A DNA stretch of 64,000 nucleotides, taken from assembly GCA_013122435.1 (NCBI GenBank), contig WYDT01000011.1, positions 62,001-126,000 of the forward strand, given 5' to 3'. Numbering within the stretch: position 1 is the stretch's first letter; each line of letters starts with the position of its first letter. The position numbers were made by a program, and so were the translations under genes. The notes beneath the pieces were generated by a model. That model saw only the letters and a program-made list of their open reading frames with translations. It was not told where the DNA came from and made no database searches. Source of the DNA: Chloroflexi bacterium AL-N1 (lineage in GTDB: Bacteria > Chloroflexota > Chloroflexia > Chloroflexales > Roseiflexaceae). Shown piece by piece: positions 44,960 through 54,659 of this stretch.

Positions 44960-45859
44960 ATGACCTATGATATATTTCCACCAAACAATTTTCTTGGGTT
45001 GGAAGAAGCAAACACGACCTATGACAACAGTGCAGCCCTGATTCTTCCATTACCCTATGAAGGTACCGTCAGCTATGGGCAGGGGACCCGCCTGGGTCCA
45101 CAAGCTATTATTGAAGCCTCACAACAGGTGGAACTCTACGACCGTGAACTCGACGATGAACCAGCCCTGACCCACGGGATTCATACACTGCCAGCACTTG
45201 CCCCGGTTGTGCGTGGCCCTGAACACGTGGTCGATGCTATTGCAGCCTACGCCGAGGAACATCTGCATAGCGGTAAACTCCTGGTCGGTCTGGGCGGTGA
45301 ACACACCGTTTCGGTCGGCATGGCGCGTGCGGTTAAGGCGATCTATGATGATTTTGTGCTCGTGCAAATCGATGCCCACAGTGATTTCCGTGATAGCTAC
45401 GAAGGAAGCCCTTACAGCCACGCTAGTATCGGACGCCGCATCTTCGATATGGGTGCGACCATCGTGCAGTTTGGCATTCGCTCGATTTGCCGTGAAGAAA
45501 TGGAGTTTATCCGTGCAGAAAAGGAGCGTGTCCACGTATTCTTTGCAGAGGATGTTCACGCTGGTCAGCACGTAGCAACCCTACCAGACTTGCTACGCGG
45601 ACGTACTGTGTTTTTGACTATCGACCTTGATGGTTTTGATCCAGCATATGTACCGGCAACTGGCACACCGGAACCAAACGGGCTTTCGTGGATGCAGGGA
45701 TTAGAGATCATTCGTGTCGTCACACAACTTAGCCGTGTCATTGCCATCGACTGTGTTGAATTGGCACCGATCCCAGGACAATACGCCAGCAATTTCTTCG
45801 CAGCAAAATTGGTATATAAGGCTATTGGATTGACCTTAGCAAAGAGGAATGAAACCTAA
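44960..45859 (+). CDS. speB: Agmatinase/arginase-family ureohydrolase
   Basis: This binuclear manganese hydrolase of 299 residues has metal-binding motifs GGEHTVS, DAHSDFRDSYEGSPYSHAS and DLDGFDPAYVPATGTPEP. The combination is of the agmatinase branch, which makes putrescine from agmatine. The ATG at 44960 is preceded by AAAGG, and an earlier codon at 44921 gives an unlikely leader. It ends 2 bases from the convergent pdxH gene, and the polyamine-related gene at 42846 lies nearby. Confidence 0.9.
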   Translation: MTYDIFPPNNFLGLEEANTTYDNSAALILPLPYEGTVSYGQGTRLGPQAIIEASQQVELYDRELDDEPALTHGIHTLPALAPVVRGPEHVVDAIAAYAEEHLHSGKLLVGLGGEHTVSVGMARAVKAIYDDFVLVQIDAHSDFRDSYEGSPYSHASIGRRIFDMGATIVQFGIRSICREEMEFIRAEKERVHVFFAEDVHAGQHVATLPDLLRGRTVFLTIDLDGFDPAYVPATGTPEPNGLSWMQGLEIIRVVTQLSRVIAIDCVELAPIPGQYASNFFAAKLVYKAIGLTLAKRNET

Positions 45860-45861
45860 CA

Positions 45862-46500
45862 TTACGGTGACAGGCGCTCTATCACCCAGACTCCATCCTC
45901 GCCACGAAGGTAGCACAATCGGTCGTGGAGGCGACTCGGGCGGCCCTGCCAAAACTCGATCAGATGTGGCACCACACGATAACCACCCCAGTGTGGAGGG
46001 CGCGGTATTGGGCGAGTACGATACTCTTCTGTTAATGCCTGTAAACGTTCTTCCAACTCCACCCGACTTTGTATGACACTACTCTGGTGTGAAGCTACCG
46101 CCCCCAACTGACTTTCATGTGGGCGGCTGGTAAAATAGGCATCTGACTCCTCGGCTGCGATAGGGTACGCGACGCCTTCAATGCGAACTTGTCGCTCTAA
46201 CTCTGCCCAATAGAAGATCAACGCAGCGGCTGGATTGTCTGCGAGATTGCTCCCTTTACGACTTTGGTAACTCGTATAGAACACAAAACCTCGTACATCA
46301 AAGCCCTTGAGCAACACAATACGTGCAGAAGGTTGTCCCATACCATTCACGGTTGCAAGAGTCATCGCATTCGGTTCAGGCAATTGCGCGGCGACCGCTG
46401 CATCAAACCATGTCTGAAACTGCACGAATGGATTCACATCAACATCTGTTTCGCTTAAACCATCACACGTATACTCTTTTCGCAGATCAGCGATGGACAT
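45862..46500 (-). CDS. pdxH: Pyridoxine/pyridoxamine 5'-phosphate oxidase
   Basis: This FMN-dependent oxidase of 212 residues makes pyridoxal phosphate. It has [52 protein letters not shown] and the C-terminal [24 protein letters not shown], which is the family signature and too long to copy in full. It starts 2 bases after tatC on the same strand, as the last gene of the block. Confidence 0.96.
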   Translation of the reverse strand: MSIADLRKEYTCDGLSETDVDVNPFVQFQTWFDAAVAAQLPEPNAMTLATVNGMGQPSARIVLLKGFDVRGFVFYTSYQSRKGSNLADNPAAALIFYWAELERQVRIEGVAYPIAAEESDAYFTSRPHESQLGAVASHQSSVIQSRVELEERLQALTEEYRTRPIPRPPHWGGYRVVPHLIEFWQGRPSRLHDRLCYLRGEDGVWVIERLSP

Positions 46501-46502
46501 AG

Positions 46503-47408
46503 TTAATCATCCTCATAATCACGTTTAGGGACGAATCGCGCGAGAAAAATCCCTAACTCATAGAGAATATACATCGGTAATGCGAGTAGTAAGAGGTTAA
46601 AAGGATCACCGGTCGGCGTAATGATCGCTGCCACAATAACGACAGCAACGATAGCATAACGGCGTGTGCTTGCCAGCATTTTGGCGGTAACAAGACCAAC
46701 TCGCGCTAAAACATATACAATCGCAGGCAACTCAAAAATAAGCCCATTCCAGAGCAACAATATCGCAATGGTTGAAAAATAATTATCAATTCTGGGGTTT
46801 GACTGTAGCGATTCTGATGTCCCAAAGCTTACCAGAAACTGGATGGCTGCTGGCACGGTAATAAACCAGCCAAATGCTAATCCTGCTAAAAATAGTTCAA
46901 ACACAAAGGGCAAAGCAATAAAGAGTGCTCGTTTTTCTCTTGGATGTAGAGCTGGAGCCAAAAAAGCGACAACCTGATAGAGAATAATAGGGACAGAAAC
47001 CGTAATACCAAATACTAACCCGATACGCATAAAACTAACAAAAATCTCAGCAACATCGATCCCCTGTAACTGTACCCCCGGCGAAAAATGCTGTGCGATC
47101 AACACAGGCAACTGCTCACCAAAGATCAAATGTCCCCCATACATCAGACTCACACCAACAACCGTCCCCAGCCCAACGGAAAGCAGCACAATAAATAAAC
47201 GATTACGCAATTCACGCAAGTGAGGAACATTACTATCCCAGAAGTCGCGCAGCGATGAAAACTCAAGCGGCGCATCTTCTTCTTCACCGTCAAATGTAGC
47301 ACCATCGACTTTGAGGGGAATGAGAATACGCACCAGGACAATTGTGAAAAGTGGTATCAGCAATAGAGTCACAATCACACTGATACCAATAGTCAGTTCA
47401 GTGCTCAC
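46503..47408 (-). CDS. tatC: Twin-arginine translocase subunit TatC
   Basis: TatC is the six-helix receptor for twin-arginine signal peptides. The 301-residue protein has an extra N-terminal helix (about 7-30) and then the conserved [14 protein letters not shown], the [14 protein letters not shown] segment, [15 protein letters not shown] and the [17 protein letters not shown] motif. The start is GTG, overlapping the tatB stop by one base. The extended N-terminus is longer than in E. coli. Confidence 0.93.
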   Translation of the reverse strand: MSTELTIGISVIVTLLLIPLFTIVLVRILIPLKVDGATFDGEEEDAPLEFSSLRDFWDSNVPHLRELRNRLFIVLLSVGLGTVVGVSLMYGGHLIFGEQLPVLIAQHFSPGVQLQGIDVAEIFVSFMRIGLVFGITVSVPIILYQVVAFLAPALHPREKRALFIALPFVFELFLAGLAFGWFITVPAAIQFLVSFGTSESLQSNPRIDNYFSTIAILLLWNGLIFELPAIVYVLARVGLVTAKMLASTRRYAIVAVVIVAAIITPTGDPFNLLLLALPMYILYELGIFLARFVPKRDYEDD

Positions 47409-48316
47409 TACTCGCGCTCCTCCCTTTTGCTACCAGTGAGTACAGAGGTATCATCGGAAACCTGCGATGTGGTAGGCTGCCAATCAGCCTCATCTAACAG
47501 ACCACGCTGCATCAGTATATCCCGAAGAGATTGCATGTCGGTGGATAACGCTCGTAGTTGTTCACGCAACAAGCGCAGTTCTGCCGAATCTACCTTTTCT
47601 TTGGCCCGATCAATAGCTTCTTGAGAATGGGGGAGAACTTCCTCTCGTGCTTCATTCACATCTATGATTGTCTCTCTACTCGAAGCTGGTGCTTCCACAG
47701 TCTGATCAGGGGTTTCTTGTGCTGAACCATTCGTATTAGTAAGAGCTATGTCATCACCATCTGTTGGTGCACGAGACGAATGGTCGTCTGACGATTGATC
47801 ACGGTTATCTGCAACAGTGGAGCTATTCACATCAAGAGGAGGGTTCGCTTCCTCGTTTGTTGCTTTTGATGAAGCCTCAGGTGATGCAATAGTACACTCT
47901 ACATCATCCGAAACAACCACTGTTGAGCCATCCCGCTGGCGGCCAACTGTACCTGGCGCACTCTTGACTTCGGCAATCGCTTTTTTTGACTCTTCAGCAA
48001 TACTGTCTTTCAATTTCCCTGCTTCGCCAACAACATCATCTTTGATCGTTTTATTGATCTGTTTGGTGGCAGCAATAACTTCATCTCGTGCACTCTGAAC
48101 TTCAAGCAGATCAGCTCGTAGACTTTCTAATTCCCGTTCTATCTCTTGACGCGCACGTAACACCATCGCTGCATCAGGCGAACGAAGAATCCAATTACGA
48201 ACCTGCACGATTGTACGACCCGACTGACTGGCAAACTGAGGAAGTCGTTCTGGCCCGACGACAAGCAACAATATGATTAAGATAAGAAAAAACTCACCAG
48301 CACCAATCCCAAACAT
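47408..48316 (-). CDS. tatB: TatA/TatB-family translocase subunit with a long acidic tail
   Basis: The protein has 302 residues. The N-terminus MFGIGAGEFFLILIILLLVVGPERLPQ (here shown in part) is a single helix followed by the typical GPERLP hinge and an amphipathic helix, so it is TatB-like. Then comes an unusually long Glu/Asp/Ser-rich region (about 105-230) and a coiled-coil end. Being next to tatC favours the TatB assignment over TatA. I chose the ATG at 48316 with GGAG upstream over 48343. Confidence 0.85.
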   Translation of the reverse strand: MFGIGAGEFFLILIILLLVVGPERLPQFASQSGRTIVQVRNWILRSPDAAMVLRARQEIERELESLRADLLEVQSARDEVIAATKQINKTIKDDVVGEAGKLKDSIAEESKKAIAEVKSAPGTVGRQRDGSTVVVSDDVECTIASPEASSKATNEEANPPLDVNSSTVADNRDQSSDDHSSRAPTDGDDIALTNTNGSAQETPDQTVEAPASSRETIIDVNEAREEVLPHSQEAIDRAKEKVDSAELRLLREQLRALSTDMQSLRDILMQRGLLDEADWQPTTSQVSDDTSVLTGSKREERE

Positions 48317-48453
48317 GCCAATCTCCGGCAAGAAATACACCACAGGAACTCAGGAATTTCCATCGAATACACGACTCATAATTCACGAAGTTTGCTACGG
48401 TGTACAATACAGTGGGACCACTAAAAAGTCATAATATAGGTATATTGATCAAC

Positions 48454-48702
48454 TCACGCTGCTTGTGTGTGGGTGTCAATATAATCCATAGCATCTTGTA
48501 CTGTTAGAATATCCTTAGCATCCTCGTCAGGGATCTCAACACCAAATTCTTCCTCGAGCGACATAATCATTTCAACCAGATCCAGCGAATCAGCATTAAG
48601 ATCATCAGCAAAGTGAGCCTTAGGGACAATTTGGGTTTCATCAACACCAAGCTGTTCTGCAACAATTTTTTTAAGACGAGACTCCATTTCAGGTGAGGTC
48701 AT
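48454..48702 (-). CDS. acpP: Acyl carrier protein
   Basis: The carrier of fatty-acid intermediates has 82 residues, with the phosphopantetheine serine in [20 protein letters not shown]. The [16 protein letters not shown] front and [18 protein letters not shown] end are typical. AAAGGAG precedes the ATG. Together with fabG and accC it forms a fatty-acid synthesis group. Confidence 0.97.
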   Translation of the reverse strand: MTSPEMESRLKKIVAEQLGVDETQIVPKAHFADDLNADSLDLVEMIMSLEEEFGVEIPDEDAKDILTVQDAMDYIDTHTQAA

Positions 48703-48756
48703 ACCAGACTCCTTTCAAGCAAAGGATTTACATGCGATTGTATTCATTGACAAGGC

Positions 48757-49188
48757 TTACTCATCTATGTCACGCTCAATATAGCGAGTCACGACTGTCC
48801 CGAGTACGCCATTCACAAAACGACTTGAGCTATCGCTTCCAAAATGTTTCGCCAGTTCGACCGCTTCATTGATCACAGCTTTCACAGGCGTTTGTTCAAT
48901 ATCATCAACTAAGATTTCGTACAAAGCAATACGAAGTACCGCCTTATCAATACTAGGCATCTGTAAGACAGGCCAGTTAGGGGCAGACTCCTCAATAATC
49001 CGATCTATGTAGGATCGATGCTCCCATGCCCCATAGATCAGGCATTTAAGAAACTGAGCACCTTCTTCAGAAAACGCCTCTTCCTCAACACGCCGCAACA
49101 AAACGCTGTCTGGCGCGTGGTCAGTCAGATCCAATTCAAACAACGCTTGTAGGGCTGCTATACGAACACGATGACGAAGACTAGCCAC
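48757..49188 (-). CDS. nusB: Transcription antitermination factor NusB
   Basis: NusB joins NusE at boxA RNA in rRNA antitermination. The protein has 143 residues from the GTG at 49188, which has GGAGG upstream and overlaps the Asp23 stop. The motifs [44 protein letters not shown] (in part) and RFVNGVLG are diagnostic. An in-frame codon at 49218 is upstream of the ribosome site and is rejected. Confidence 0.95.
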   Translation of the reverse strand: MASLRHRVRIAALQALFELDLTDHAPDSVLLRRVEEEAFSEEGAQFLKCLIYGAWEHRSYIDRIIEESAPNWPVLQMPSIDKAVLRIALYEILVDDIEQTPVKAVINEAVELAKHFGSDSSSRFVNGVLGTVVTRYIERDIDE

Positions 49189-49540
49189 GTTTGGCCTCCA
49201 CATCTTGGATGTAGACATTTACCTCACGTACAACCAGCCCTGTCATATCTTGAATCACCGCAGCCACGGTTGCCTGGAGAGCAACACCAAGCTCAACAAG
49301 ATGAACACCCAGGAGCGCTACAATATAACAATTAGCGCTGACACCCCTGTCACTCATGCGTATCACAGCACCTTTGCCGGTTGTCACACCTAGTACGCTT
49401 GTCTGCGGAACAACACCAACACGTACAACTCCCGGCACCTCCTGGATAGCCAGCAGGATCAGGCGAACAAGGCGATGAGATGAGACACTGACATTACTGA
49501 CTACATAGGTCACTGCGAACTCAACTTCTTTGATGATCAA
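49181..49540 (-). CDS. Asp23/Gls24-family envelope-stress-type protein
   Basis: The protein has 119 residues with the family core: [16 protein letters not shown], an [20 protein letters not shown] region and [27 protein letters not shown], shown in part. It overlaps accC by 20 bases and nusB by 8, the normal position of this gene in many bacteria. The start is a TTG at 49540 or a later GTG, and both are unsupported by a strong Shine-Dalgarno, so translational coupling with accC is likely. Confidence 0.85.
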   Translation of the reverse strand: MIIKEVEFAVTYVVSNVSVSSHRLVRLILLAIQEVPGVVRVGVVPQTSVLGVTTGKGAVIRMSDRGVSANCYIVALLGVHLVELGVALQATVAAVIQDMTGLVVREVNVYIQDVEAKRG

Positions 49541-50873
49541 TAATACGAGGTAAGAAACTCAAATCAATCTCACCTCGCTGAAATGCTGGCTCACTCATAA
49601 GAGCTAGCTGAAATGGCATTGTTGTCGTAACACCTGTAATAATACACTCACTTAACGCACGTCGCATGCGTGTTAATGCCTCTGTACGATCTTCTCCCCA
49701 CGTAATAATTTTCGCGAGGAGCGAGTCGTACATACCAGGTGGCGTATATCCTGAATAGAGATGTGAGTCTACCCGTACACCGAGTCCACCGGGTGGTAAA
49801 AAGAACTCAATATCTCCTGCCGAAGGTAAAAAATCCCGCGATGGATCTTCAGCATTTATACGACACTCAATGGCATGCCCACGTATTCTAACGTCTTTCT
49901 GACGCACCGTCAAGCGCTCATTTCCAGCGATACGAAGCTGCCATTTAACAAGATCCATATCGGCAATCATTTCGGTGACCGGATGCTCCACCTGAATACG
50001 AGTATTCATTTCCATAAAATAAAATTGTCCATCCGGAGCAAGTAGACATTCGATGGTTCCCGCATTTACATAATTGAGTACGTTGACCGCATGCATTGCG
50101 GCCTTCCCCATCTGTTCACGTAATTCCGGAGAAACTGCTGGTGAGGGACCTTCTTCGATAATTTTTTGATGTCGCCGCTGGATCGAACAATCACGTTCAC
50201 CCAGATGAATGGCATTACCATGAGCATCTGCGAGCACTTGTATCTCGACATGGCGCATGCCTGTCAAGTAACGTTCCATATACAGATCACCCTGGCCAAA
50301 CGCGGCCTCAGCTTCTGCCCGTGCGGTTGGAAACGCGCGTGCCAACTCACTCTCATCTTGTACGACACGCATACCACGGCCACCACCACCCGCCACAGCC
50401 TTCAACAACACTGGGTAGTCAATCTCGCGTGCTATTTCATAGGCCTCATCAATATTCTGAAGAGTGCCATCGGAGCCAGGGATGACAGGAAGCCCGGCTT
50501 TCTTCATCGTACGACGTGCCATAGATTTATCACCCATCAAACGAATAACTTCAGCCGAAGGGCCAATAAATGTCAGTTTACACTCAGTACAGATCTCGGC
50601 AAAATATGGATTTTCGGATAAGAACCCGTAACCCGGATGGATCGAATCACATCCGGTGATCATTGCAGCTGTAATAAGAGTGGAGGGATTAAGGTAGGAG
50701 CGTGATGGAGCACTCGGGCCGATACACACCGCTTCATCAGCAAGGCGCACAGCCAGCGAGTCACGATCTGCTTGCGAATATGCAACAACTGCTTGGATGT
50801 CTAATTCCTGGCAGGCGCGCACAATGCGTACTGCAATTTCACCACGATTAGCAACTAATACTTTATGTAGCAT
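49521..50873 (-). CDS. accC: Biotin carboxylase subunit of acetyl-CoA carboxylase
   Basis: The ATP-grasp enzyme carboxylates biotin on AccB. The protein has 450 residues with KVLVANRGEIAVRIVRA, HPGYGFLSENPYFAE, the glycine-rich KAVAGGGGRGMRVV, the EMNTRIQVEHPVTEM catalytic-base region and INAEDPSRDFLPSAG. Its partner accB is not in the window. It sits between fabG and the Asp23 gene. Confidence 0.97.
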   Translation of the reverse strand: MLHKVLVANRGEIAVRIVRACQELDIQAVVAYSQADRDSLAVRLADEAVCIGPSAPSRSYLNPSTLITAAMITGCDSIHPGYGFLSENPYFAEICTECKLTFIGPSAEVIRLMGDKSMARRTMKKAGLPVIPGSDGTLQNIDEAYEIAREIDYPVLLKAVAGGGGRGMRVVQDESELARAFPTARAEAEAAFGQGDLYMERYLTGMRHVEIQVLADAHGNAIHLGERDCSIQRRHQKIIEEGPSPAVSPELREQMGKAAMHAVNVLNYVNAGTIECLLAPDGQFYFMEMNTRIQVEHPVTEMIADMDLVKWQLRIAGNERLTVRQKDVRIRGHAIECRINAEDPSRDFLPSAGDIEFFLPPGGLGVRVDSHLYSGYTPPGMYDSLLAKIITWGEDRTEALTRMRRALSECIITGVTTTMPFQLALMSEPAFQRGEIDLSFLPRIIDHQRS

Positions 50874-50971
50874 ATCGCAACGATTTCCTTCTCACCAAAA
50901 AGACCATACCATAACCAGGATAGCTTCTGACGCTATTGGCATTACGAAACAGAGCATACTAGCGCTACCTG

Positions 50972-51721
50972 TTACATCACCATTCCGCCATCAACCGTAA
51001 TGGTCTGCCCTGTTATATATGAGGCCGCATCAGAGGCCAAGAAACAAACCATCTGTGCAATATCGTGGGTCTGACCAAACCGAGCAAGCGGAATTGTCGC
51101 AAGAATCGCGTCACGAACCGCATCATCGAGAGTATCAGTCAATTCTGTATCAATGTATCCCGGCGCGACCGCATTAACAGTTACACTTCGCGACGCCATC
51201 TCACGCGCAACACTTTTGGTAAAGCCAATAAGTCCCGCTTTGGCAGCCGCATAGTTGGCCTGACCAGCATTACCAGTTAGTCCAACCACTGAGGTGATAT
51301 TGATGATACGTCCGGTGTGAGCACGGGTCATAGGGCGTAAGGCTGCTTTCGTGGTGAGATACACACCGCGTAAGTTCGTGTTAAGAACAACATCAAAATC
51401 ATCTGGTTTCATTCGTAACACTAACGTATCACGGGTAATACCGGCATTGTTCACGAGAATATCTAACTTACCATATGTATCCATGGTGGTTGAAAAGAGA
51501 CGATCAACATCATCGGGATTACTCACATCCGCTTGCACTGCAGTCGCACGGCCTTCCTGTTGAGTGATTTCATCAACAACAGTATCGGCGGCTGCTGCAT
51601 GACTTTTGTAATTAATCACGACTGATGCCCCTGCTGCGGCCAGCGTTATTGCAATAGCACGTCCGATACCACGCGACCCACCAGTAACAATGGCGACTTT
51701 ATGATCGAGTCTAATTTGCAT
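50972..51721 (-). CDS. fabG: 3-oxoacyl-[acyl-carrier-protein] reductase
   Basis: The SDR of fatty-acid elongation has 249 residues. It has the TGGSRGIGRAIA cofactor site, NNAGITRDTLVLRM (a FabG mark), the catalytic serine in ITSVVG and YAAAK. It ends with ITGQTITVDGGMVM. The product is NADPH-dependent. It lies in the block with accC and acpP, so the assignment to fatty-acid synthesis is firm. Confidence 0.95.
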   Translation of the reverse strand: MQIRLDHKVAIVTGGSRGIGRAIAITLAAAGASVVINYKSHAAAADTVVDEITQQEGRATAVQADVSNPDDVDRLFSTTMDTYGKLDILVNNAGITRDTLVLRMKPDDFDVVLNTNLRGVYLTTKAALRPMTRAHTGRIINITSVVGLTGNAGQANYAAAKAGLIGFTKSVAREMASRSVTVNAVAPGYIDTELTDTLDDAVRDAILATIPLARFGQTHDIAQMVCFLASDAASYITGQTITVDGGMVM

Positions 51722-51777
51722 GTTGTTGCTCTACCCTACCAAATATTGCACTAGACCAGTATAGTGAAGGACGCATA

Positions 51778-52725
51778 CTACTTTTCCGCAATCTCATACA
51801 ACGTTGTGCCATCAATAAGCACTATTGGTCGCCCCTTCGCTGATTTAACGGCACTCGATAAAAACTCTGTCGAGGTTACGACAACACCTTTACTACAGTT
51901 TTCCCGTTTCATTTCTTGATACAGACCTTCCACAGTCCCTGAAGCAATCTTATCGGCGACAGTTAGCCGTAGATGCCAGGTTTGTTCATTATGCTCCATC
52001 CACAAGTCCAGGTGTTTGTCCTTGTCAACAAAACGATAATCTTTGAATTGAAAACCATTCTTTTTGAAAACGTTGTTTACGTATGTGCCAAACTGTGGCA
52101 ACGATAGTCCACGAATATCGTCAGCATCACGGATGGCACCGGCACGTTCGAGCTGTCCGCCACGCTCTTCTACTTGTTGACGCACAGCACGATTACGTTC
52201 TTCGGTACGTCCAGCCATTGCCGCACCAACCCAGCAAAATGTGATGAGTGAAAATGCGGTAAACCCACCCAGTTGGACCAGAATAGATATTGGCGAGATA
52301 TCTCCCCCTTCAGGAGTTGCCAGACCCAGACTCTGATCAAACGATGTTGCAAAGAGGAGTGAGGCAAATAGGACCAGAGCCACAATGGCACCAACTACAC
52401 CTGTCATAAAGCCCTGGAACCCATAGTACCCTTTGACACGCCGACCAATCAACAACCCTGCTCCCACCGGAATAATCCCAGCAAAGATAGATAATGTTGG
52501 CTGTGTAAAGAGAAACGGCATCAGCAAACCGGAGGCAACGCCAAAGATAAGTATCTTTCCCCACTCCAGATGTTGAAAGCCAGCAACGAACCCGCTCCAA
52601 TTGAATAGCGGGCGTCGTGGCGCACGCTCGGTCTCTTTTTCAGCATCCTGGTCTGTATTATCAACCTCAACAGGAGATACATTTTCTTCTGATATATCAC
52701 GCTGCTTTGTAGTATCAATACCCAT
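51778..52725 (-). CDS. Membrane protein with a degenerate Mrr-like endonuclease domain
   Basis: The protein has 315 residues. An N-terminal acidic region is followed by about five membrane helices (about 58-180), and a cytoplasmic C-terminal domain (about 205-315) resembles the Mrr restriction-endonuclease-like fold: LPQFGTYVNNVFKKNGF, then DLWMEH, WHLRLTVADK and GVVVTSTEFLSSA. The usual Q/E-x-K after the aspartate reads LRLT, so the nuclease is probably inactive and the domain may only bind. The ATG at 52725 has AGGAG upstream. A TATAAT-like box overlaps the earlier ATG at 52761. Confidence 0.75.
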   Translation of the reverse strand: MGIDTTKQRDISEENVSPVEVDNTDQDAEKETERAPRRPLFNWSGFVAGFQHLEWGKILIFGVASGLLMPFLFTQPTLSIFAGIIPVGAGLLIGRRVKGYYGFQGFMTGVVGAIVALVLFASLLFATSFDQSLGLATPEGGDISPISILVQLGGFTAFSLITFCWVGAAMAGRTEERNRAVRQQVEERGGQLERAGAIRDADDIRGLSLPQFGTYVNNVFKKNGFQFKDYRFVDKDKHLDLWMEHNEQTWHLRLTVADKIASGTVEGLYQEMKRENCSKGVVVTSTEFLSSAVKSAKGRPIVLIDGTTLYEIAEK

Positions 52726-52772
52726 ATATTCAAACACTCCTGTTGAATGTACTCTCTGCATTATAAACGAAA

Positions 52773-53261
52773 TTATTCTGAATGTGATTGTGTATGAACA
52801 CGCTGTGACTCAGGCTCTAATAATTCATCAACTGCTTCACGCAATTTACCTATATCGGTAAATGAACGATACACCGATGCAAAGCGAATATAGGCAACTT
52901 CATCTAATTCACGTAGCTGATACATTATAAGATCACCAATAGCCGATGAAGGCACCTCTTGTTCATCTAACGCCATAAGTGAGGCTTCCACATCATTTGC
53001 AATTATGTCAATCTGAGGGACAGCTACGGGACGCCGATAACATGCCGTCCGCACACCACGCATCACTTTCTCACGATCATATGGTTCTCGTTCACCATTC
53101 TTCTTCACGACCGTTAAGCTAACAGTCTCTACGCGCTCATACGTAGTAAACCGTTTTCCACACACAGAACAACGACGACGACGACGGATTGTCTCACCGC
53201 CTTTCATCTTGCGTGTGTCTATAACATCGGTATCCTGATTTTGACAAAATGGGCATCGCAT
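52773..53261 (-). CDS. nrdR: Transcriptional repressor NrdR
   Basis: NrdR represses ribonucleotide reductase genes in response to ATP/dATP. The protein has 162 residues with a zinc ribbon ([35 protein letters not shown]) and an ATP-cone ([20 protein letters not shown]). The C-terminal tail is longer than usual. An extended -10 promoter lies just upstream. Confidence 0.97.
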   Translation of the reverse strand: MRCPFCQNQDTDVIDTRKMKGGETIRRRRRCSVCGKRFTTYERVETVSLTVVKKNGEREPYDREKVMRGVRTACYRRPVAVPQIDIIANDVEASLMALDEQEVPSSAIGDLIMYQLRELDEVAYIRFASVYRSFTDIGKLREAVDELLEPESQRVHTQSHSE

Positions 53262-53311
53262 GTTGCGACCAATTTTTGTGGTTTACTTTTTACTAGGAGA
53301 TAATGCGTAGC

Positions 53312-53340
53312 ATTATAGCATAGCCATGTCTTCACGCCAA
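53312..53340 (-). promoter_or_regulatory. Promoter of nrdR
   Basis: On the minus strand TTGGCG (53335-53340) and TATAAT (53312-53317) are 17 bases apart, with TGC before the -10 box. This is a strong extended -10 promoter about 50 bases before the nrdR start. Confidence 0.7.
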
Positions 53341-53448
53341 ACAACACTCCTTGTGAGACACGCGATAATAATAGTACGGTATAATCTCACAGATGAGCAT
53401 ACATCATAATACTATAGACATAGGTATTGAAAAAAAACGAGGTGGGTT

Positions 53449-53865
53449 GTGATTAGTCTCGAAATGGCCCAACAACTGCGCGACACCGGACTCGTCTGGC
53501 AACCTACCAAGAACGATTTTTTTGCTCTTCCAGAACGTAATCTCGATCAGCACATTTTTGTTGTCAGCGAACTTACTGCCCTGATTGAACACTATAACAG
53601 AGAGCTAGTGGTGACTTTTCATGGAAGTTCAGAATGGGCCCTTGATTATGTACTGATTACCGATGCCGTTTGGCTACCAACAGAAACACAACTTCGTCAG
53701 GCACTGGCCCAACTTATTGGTGATGACGCACCTTTGCGACTTGAGCGCACAATATCCGGATATTGTTGCCAGATTGCTTCTATAGATCAAATGATTGAAT
53801 TTCGTGCTCCCGATGGCGAGACAGCGTATGCGCTGGCAATACTATATATCTTGCAACACACCTGA
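53449..53865 (+). CDS. Conserved protein of unknown function (often labelled pilus assembly)
   Basis: The protein has 138 residues. It starts with a GTG behind GAGGTGG. Landmarks are MAQQLRDTGLVWQPTKNDFF, SEWALDYVLITDAVWLPTETQLRQAL, shown in part, and a C-terminal ALAILYILQ. I recall related Actinobacteria and Chloroflexota proteins annotated as pilus assembly CpaE, a name that I think has little support. No motif for catalysis is seen. Confidence 0.65.
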   Translation: MISLEMAQQLRDTGLVWQPTKNDFFALPERNLDQHIFVVSELTALIEHYNRELVVTFHGSSEWALDYVLITDAVWLPTETQLRQALAQLIGDDAPLRLERTISGYCCQIASIDQMIEFRAPDGETAYALAILYILQHT

Positions 53866-53884
53866 GTTCTGTTAGTCACAACAT

Positions 53885-54448
53885 TTATAATATCTGATCA
53901 ATTAATATACTCAAGCAAAACAGCAGCAGGATCATCGGCCAAAAAGTTCCTGTTGTAAATAAGAGATAGATACCACCAAACCACAAGAGACCTTTGATAT
54001 GGGACTTTGAAAGACCAGTATGCTTCTTTGAAATACTCAAATACATCAGAAATAGCAGGACAATCCACCACCACGATACATTCATTATAAAGAACAGAAA
54101 TAAGGCAACAATCACGAGTATGCCGCCACTTACGGTCTGTGGATTAGCAGGAAATGGTGTGTGCTTTGAAGACACCTTAGCGATTGATTGTGGACTCACC
54201 TGCGATGACAGCGGAGAGTATGTTGGATGAGGAAACATGGCTGTCTGAGTTCGTAGTGTATAACCACACACCACACAAAATCGTGCATCAGATGGACTTA
54301 GTGCTTGACAGGAAGTACAGGGGACACCTGATAATTTTTCCGTTGGGCCCACAGCCACCTGTGTAAGCACGACCCCACACATAATACAAAACTGTGCATC
54401 GTCTGGATTTTGGCTACCACATTGCCTACAACTCACGACTTTTCCCAT
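53885..54448 (-). CDS. Double zinc-ribbon membrane protein
   Basis: The protein has 187 residues. Two N-terminal zinc ribbons are visible (CRQCGSQNPDDAQFCIMCG and CTSCQALSPSDARFCVVCG), followed by a Ser/Pro-rich linker and three membrane helices (about 108-125, 126-140 and 160-185). Such proteins are common in Chloroflexota, and their role is unknown. It converges on the 53449 gene with 19 bases between. Confidence 0.75.
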   Translation of the reverse strand: MGKVVSCRQCGSQNPDDAQFCIMCGVVLTQVAVGPTEKLSGVPCTSCQALSPSDARFCVVCGYTLRTQTAMFPHPTYSPLSSQVSPQSIAKVSSKHTPFPANPQTVSGGILVIVALFLFFIMNVSWWWIVLLFLMYLSISKKHTGLSKSHIKGLLWFGGIYLLFTTGTFWPMILLLFCLSILIDQIL

Positions 54449-54659
54449 AACCCTACCTCATCAAAAGTAGTATCACATCACGATTTTGCAATATCTTCAT
54501 TTTATACTACGTACAAACGTTATTTTAGTTGCATCCAACTCACTTCTGGGCATCAGGCAAATGGGATCTAAAAAGGCATTGACAGTCCCTCTTACAAACT
54601 GTATTATACATACCACCCCAGGGTACAAACTTCATTACAGATTTAGATGCGGAGTCACA

